Assembly (NCBI GenBank): GCA_016709155.1
Contig: JADJEI010000001.1
Coordinates: 868,001-932,000, forward strand
DNA from: Ignavibacteriales bacterium
GTDB taxonomy: Bacteria > Bacteroidota > Ignavibacteria > Ignavibacteriales > Ignavibacteriaceae
Direction of reading: 5' to 3'
DNA length: 64,000 bases
Below the pieces are notes generated by a model. The model saw nothing but the letters and a program-made list of their open reading frames with translations. It was not told the DNA's origin and did not search any database. Made by a program: the position numbers and the translations under genes. This document shows, piece after piece, positions 63,634 through 64,000 of this stretch. Each line of letters begins with the position of its first letter. Within the stretch, counting starts at the first letter, position 1.

Positions 63634-64000
63634 TTGAAACCTTATGATTTATTTAATAAAAAACTATACGAATTAATTCAAGAATGTCTCAGAGGTCAAA
63701 TTCATTATAGAATTTGGAAAAGGTTAAATGAAAGTTTTGAGAAGGAAAAAACACAATTGAATTATTCCCCCTATTCTTTGAGTTCACTGCCGAAGCTCAT
63801 TTTAACTGCACAAGATTACATTTATTTAGAATTATTGACGACACTAAAGGCGCTAACTCAATTAAAGCGCTTGTTGAATTTGCTGAAAAACATCCAGAAT
63901 TTTTTAGTAGTGAAATTCGGTTTAAAGACGTTATCCAAAGGCATAAGAAATTACTTAAGGAAGCCAAACCCAAAATAGATATACTGCTTAAACAACGTCA
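63634..64000 (+). CDS. Possible HEPN/AbiU2-like protein (3' end outside window), one frameshift
   Basis: The first 45 residues read from a TTG start (LFNKKLYELIQECLRGQIHYRIWKRL in pattern, helical). Adding one C to the C5 run at 63767-63771 continues into PLFFEFTAEAHFNCTRLHLFRIIDD and KALVEFAEKHPEFF, which stays open to the window end. This helical layout, with FF, an Arg-rich helix and IxDD, resembles AbiU2-type HEPN proteins linked to phage defence. The match is by eye and moderate. The uncorrected frame ends at 63978 with no family resemblance. Confidence 0.45.

Overview
The window is AT-rich, gene-dense bacterial chromosome. Several traits point to the Bacteroidota/Chlorobi side of the tree, most likely an Ignavibacteria-type organism: C-terminal domains with the YPNPFNP signature of type IX secretion cargo, a b558-type succinate dehydrogenase membrane subunit, many leaders without a Shine-Dalgarno sequence, and TonB-dependent uptake. 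This assignment is inferred from gene content, not from a marker-gene search.

Layout. 1-1.5 kb: sdhC and the start of sdhA (runs off the left edge). 1.7-4.7 kb: a cobalamin riboswitch controlling a BtuB-like receptor and a small membrane protein that may be the matching inner-membrane transporter. 4.7-7.3 kb: a Ddl-like ATP-grasp enzyme divergent from a C39-like peptidase and an isochorismatase-fold hydrolase. 7.8-17.6 kb: TPR protein, YIP1-like protein, lipoprotein, VOC and OsmC proteins, an exported RidA paired with a Tat-exported PLP enzyme, MarC, an aromatic amino acid decarboxylase and a T9SS cargo protein. 17.8-20.7 kb: Sco1 and PCu(A)C copper chaperones, an IS200-like transposase, rluE, a TauE/SafE permease. 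21-28 kb: two uncharacterised genes, DUF1579, higBA, uvrA, a YigZ-like gene, MarR. 28-33 kb: helical protein, O-methyltransferase, a T9SS-exported subtilase, a MITE-like repeat, lepA. 33-39 kb: one minus-strand run (folB, folK, deoxynucleoside kinase, small membrane protein, GT9, ppx/gppA), then EamA and pgeF. 39-43.6 kb: surE, phzF, a VWA-like membrane protein, comF. 43.6-59.9 kb: mostly housekeeping: argS, rsfS, panD, a trpG/pabA-type glutaminase, a second RidA, mazG, phoH, LysM protein, lipoprotein, radC, LpoA-like protein, TPR protein, guaA, gcvH, accC, accB, efp and a membrane TPR protein. 60.0-64 kb: tRNA-Arg(CCG), a tyrosine integrase and the first genes of an apparent island (HtrA-like protease with TPR repeats, a coiled-coil membrane protein, a HEPN/AbiU2-like protein).

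A strong cross-cutting pattern is that at least eleven genes, several of them normally essential (lepA, guaA) or core, carry a single-base frameshift, nearly always in a homopolymer. Adding or removing one base restores the complete conserved protein in each case. This looks like uncorrected homopolymer error in the assembly rather than gene death, so I give corrected gene spans and state where the shift lies.

Working together: the cobalamin riboswitch has its own ribosome-binding-site sequestering hairpin and a candidate competing pairing, tying B12 level to uptake genes. The minus-strand 59-56 kb set (efp-accB-accC-gcvH) forms a transcription unit closed by a terminator. The folate, tRNA-charging and copper-chaperone genes likewise sit in tight same-strand groups. 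The best places to look for undescribed biology are the B12 transport pair, the ATP-grasp/C39 pair, the exported RidA/PLP pair, the palindrome array before the 21.25 kb gene, and the integrase-linked island at the right end.
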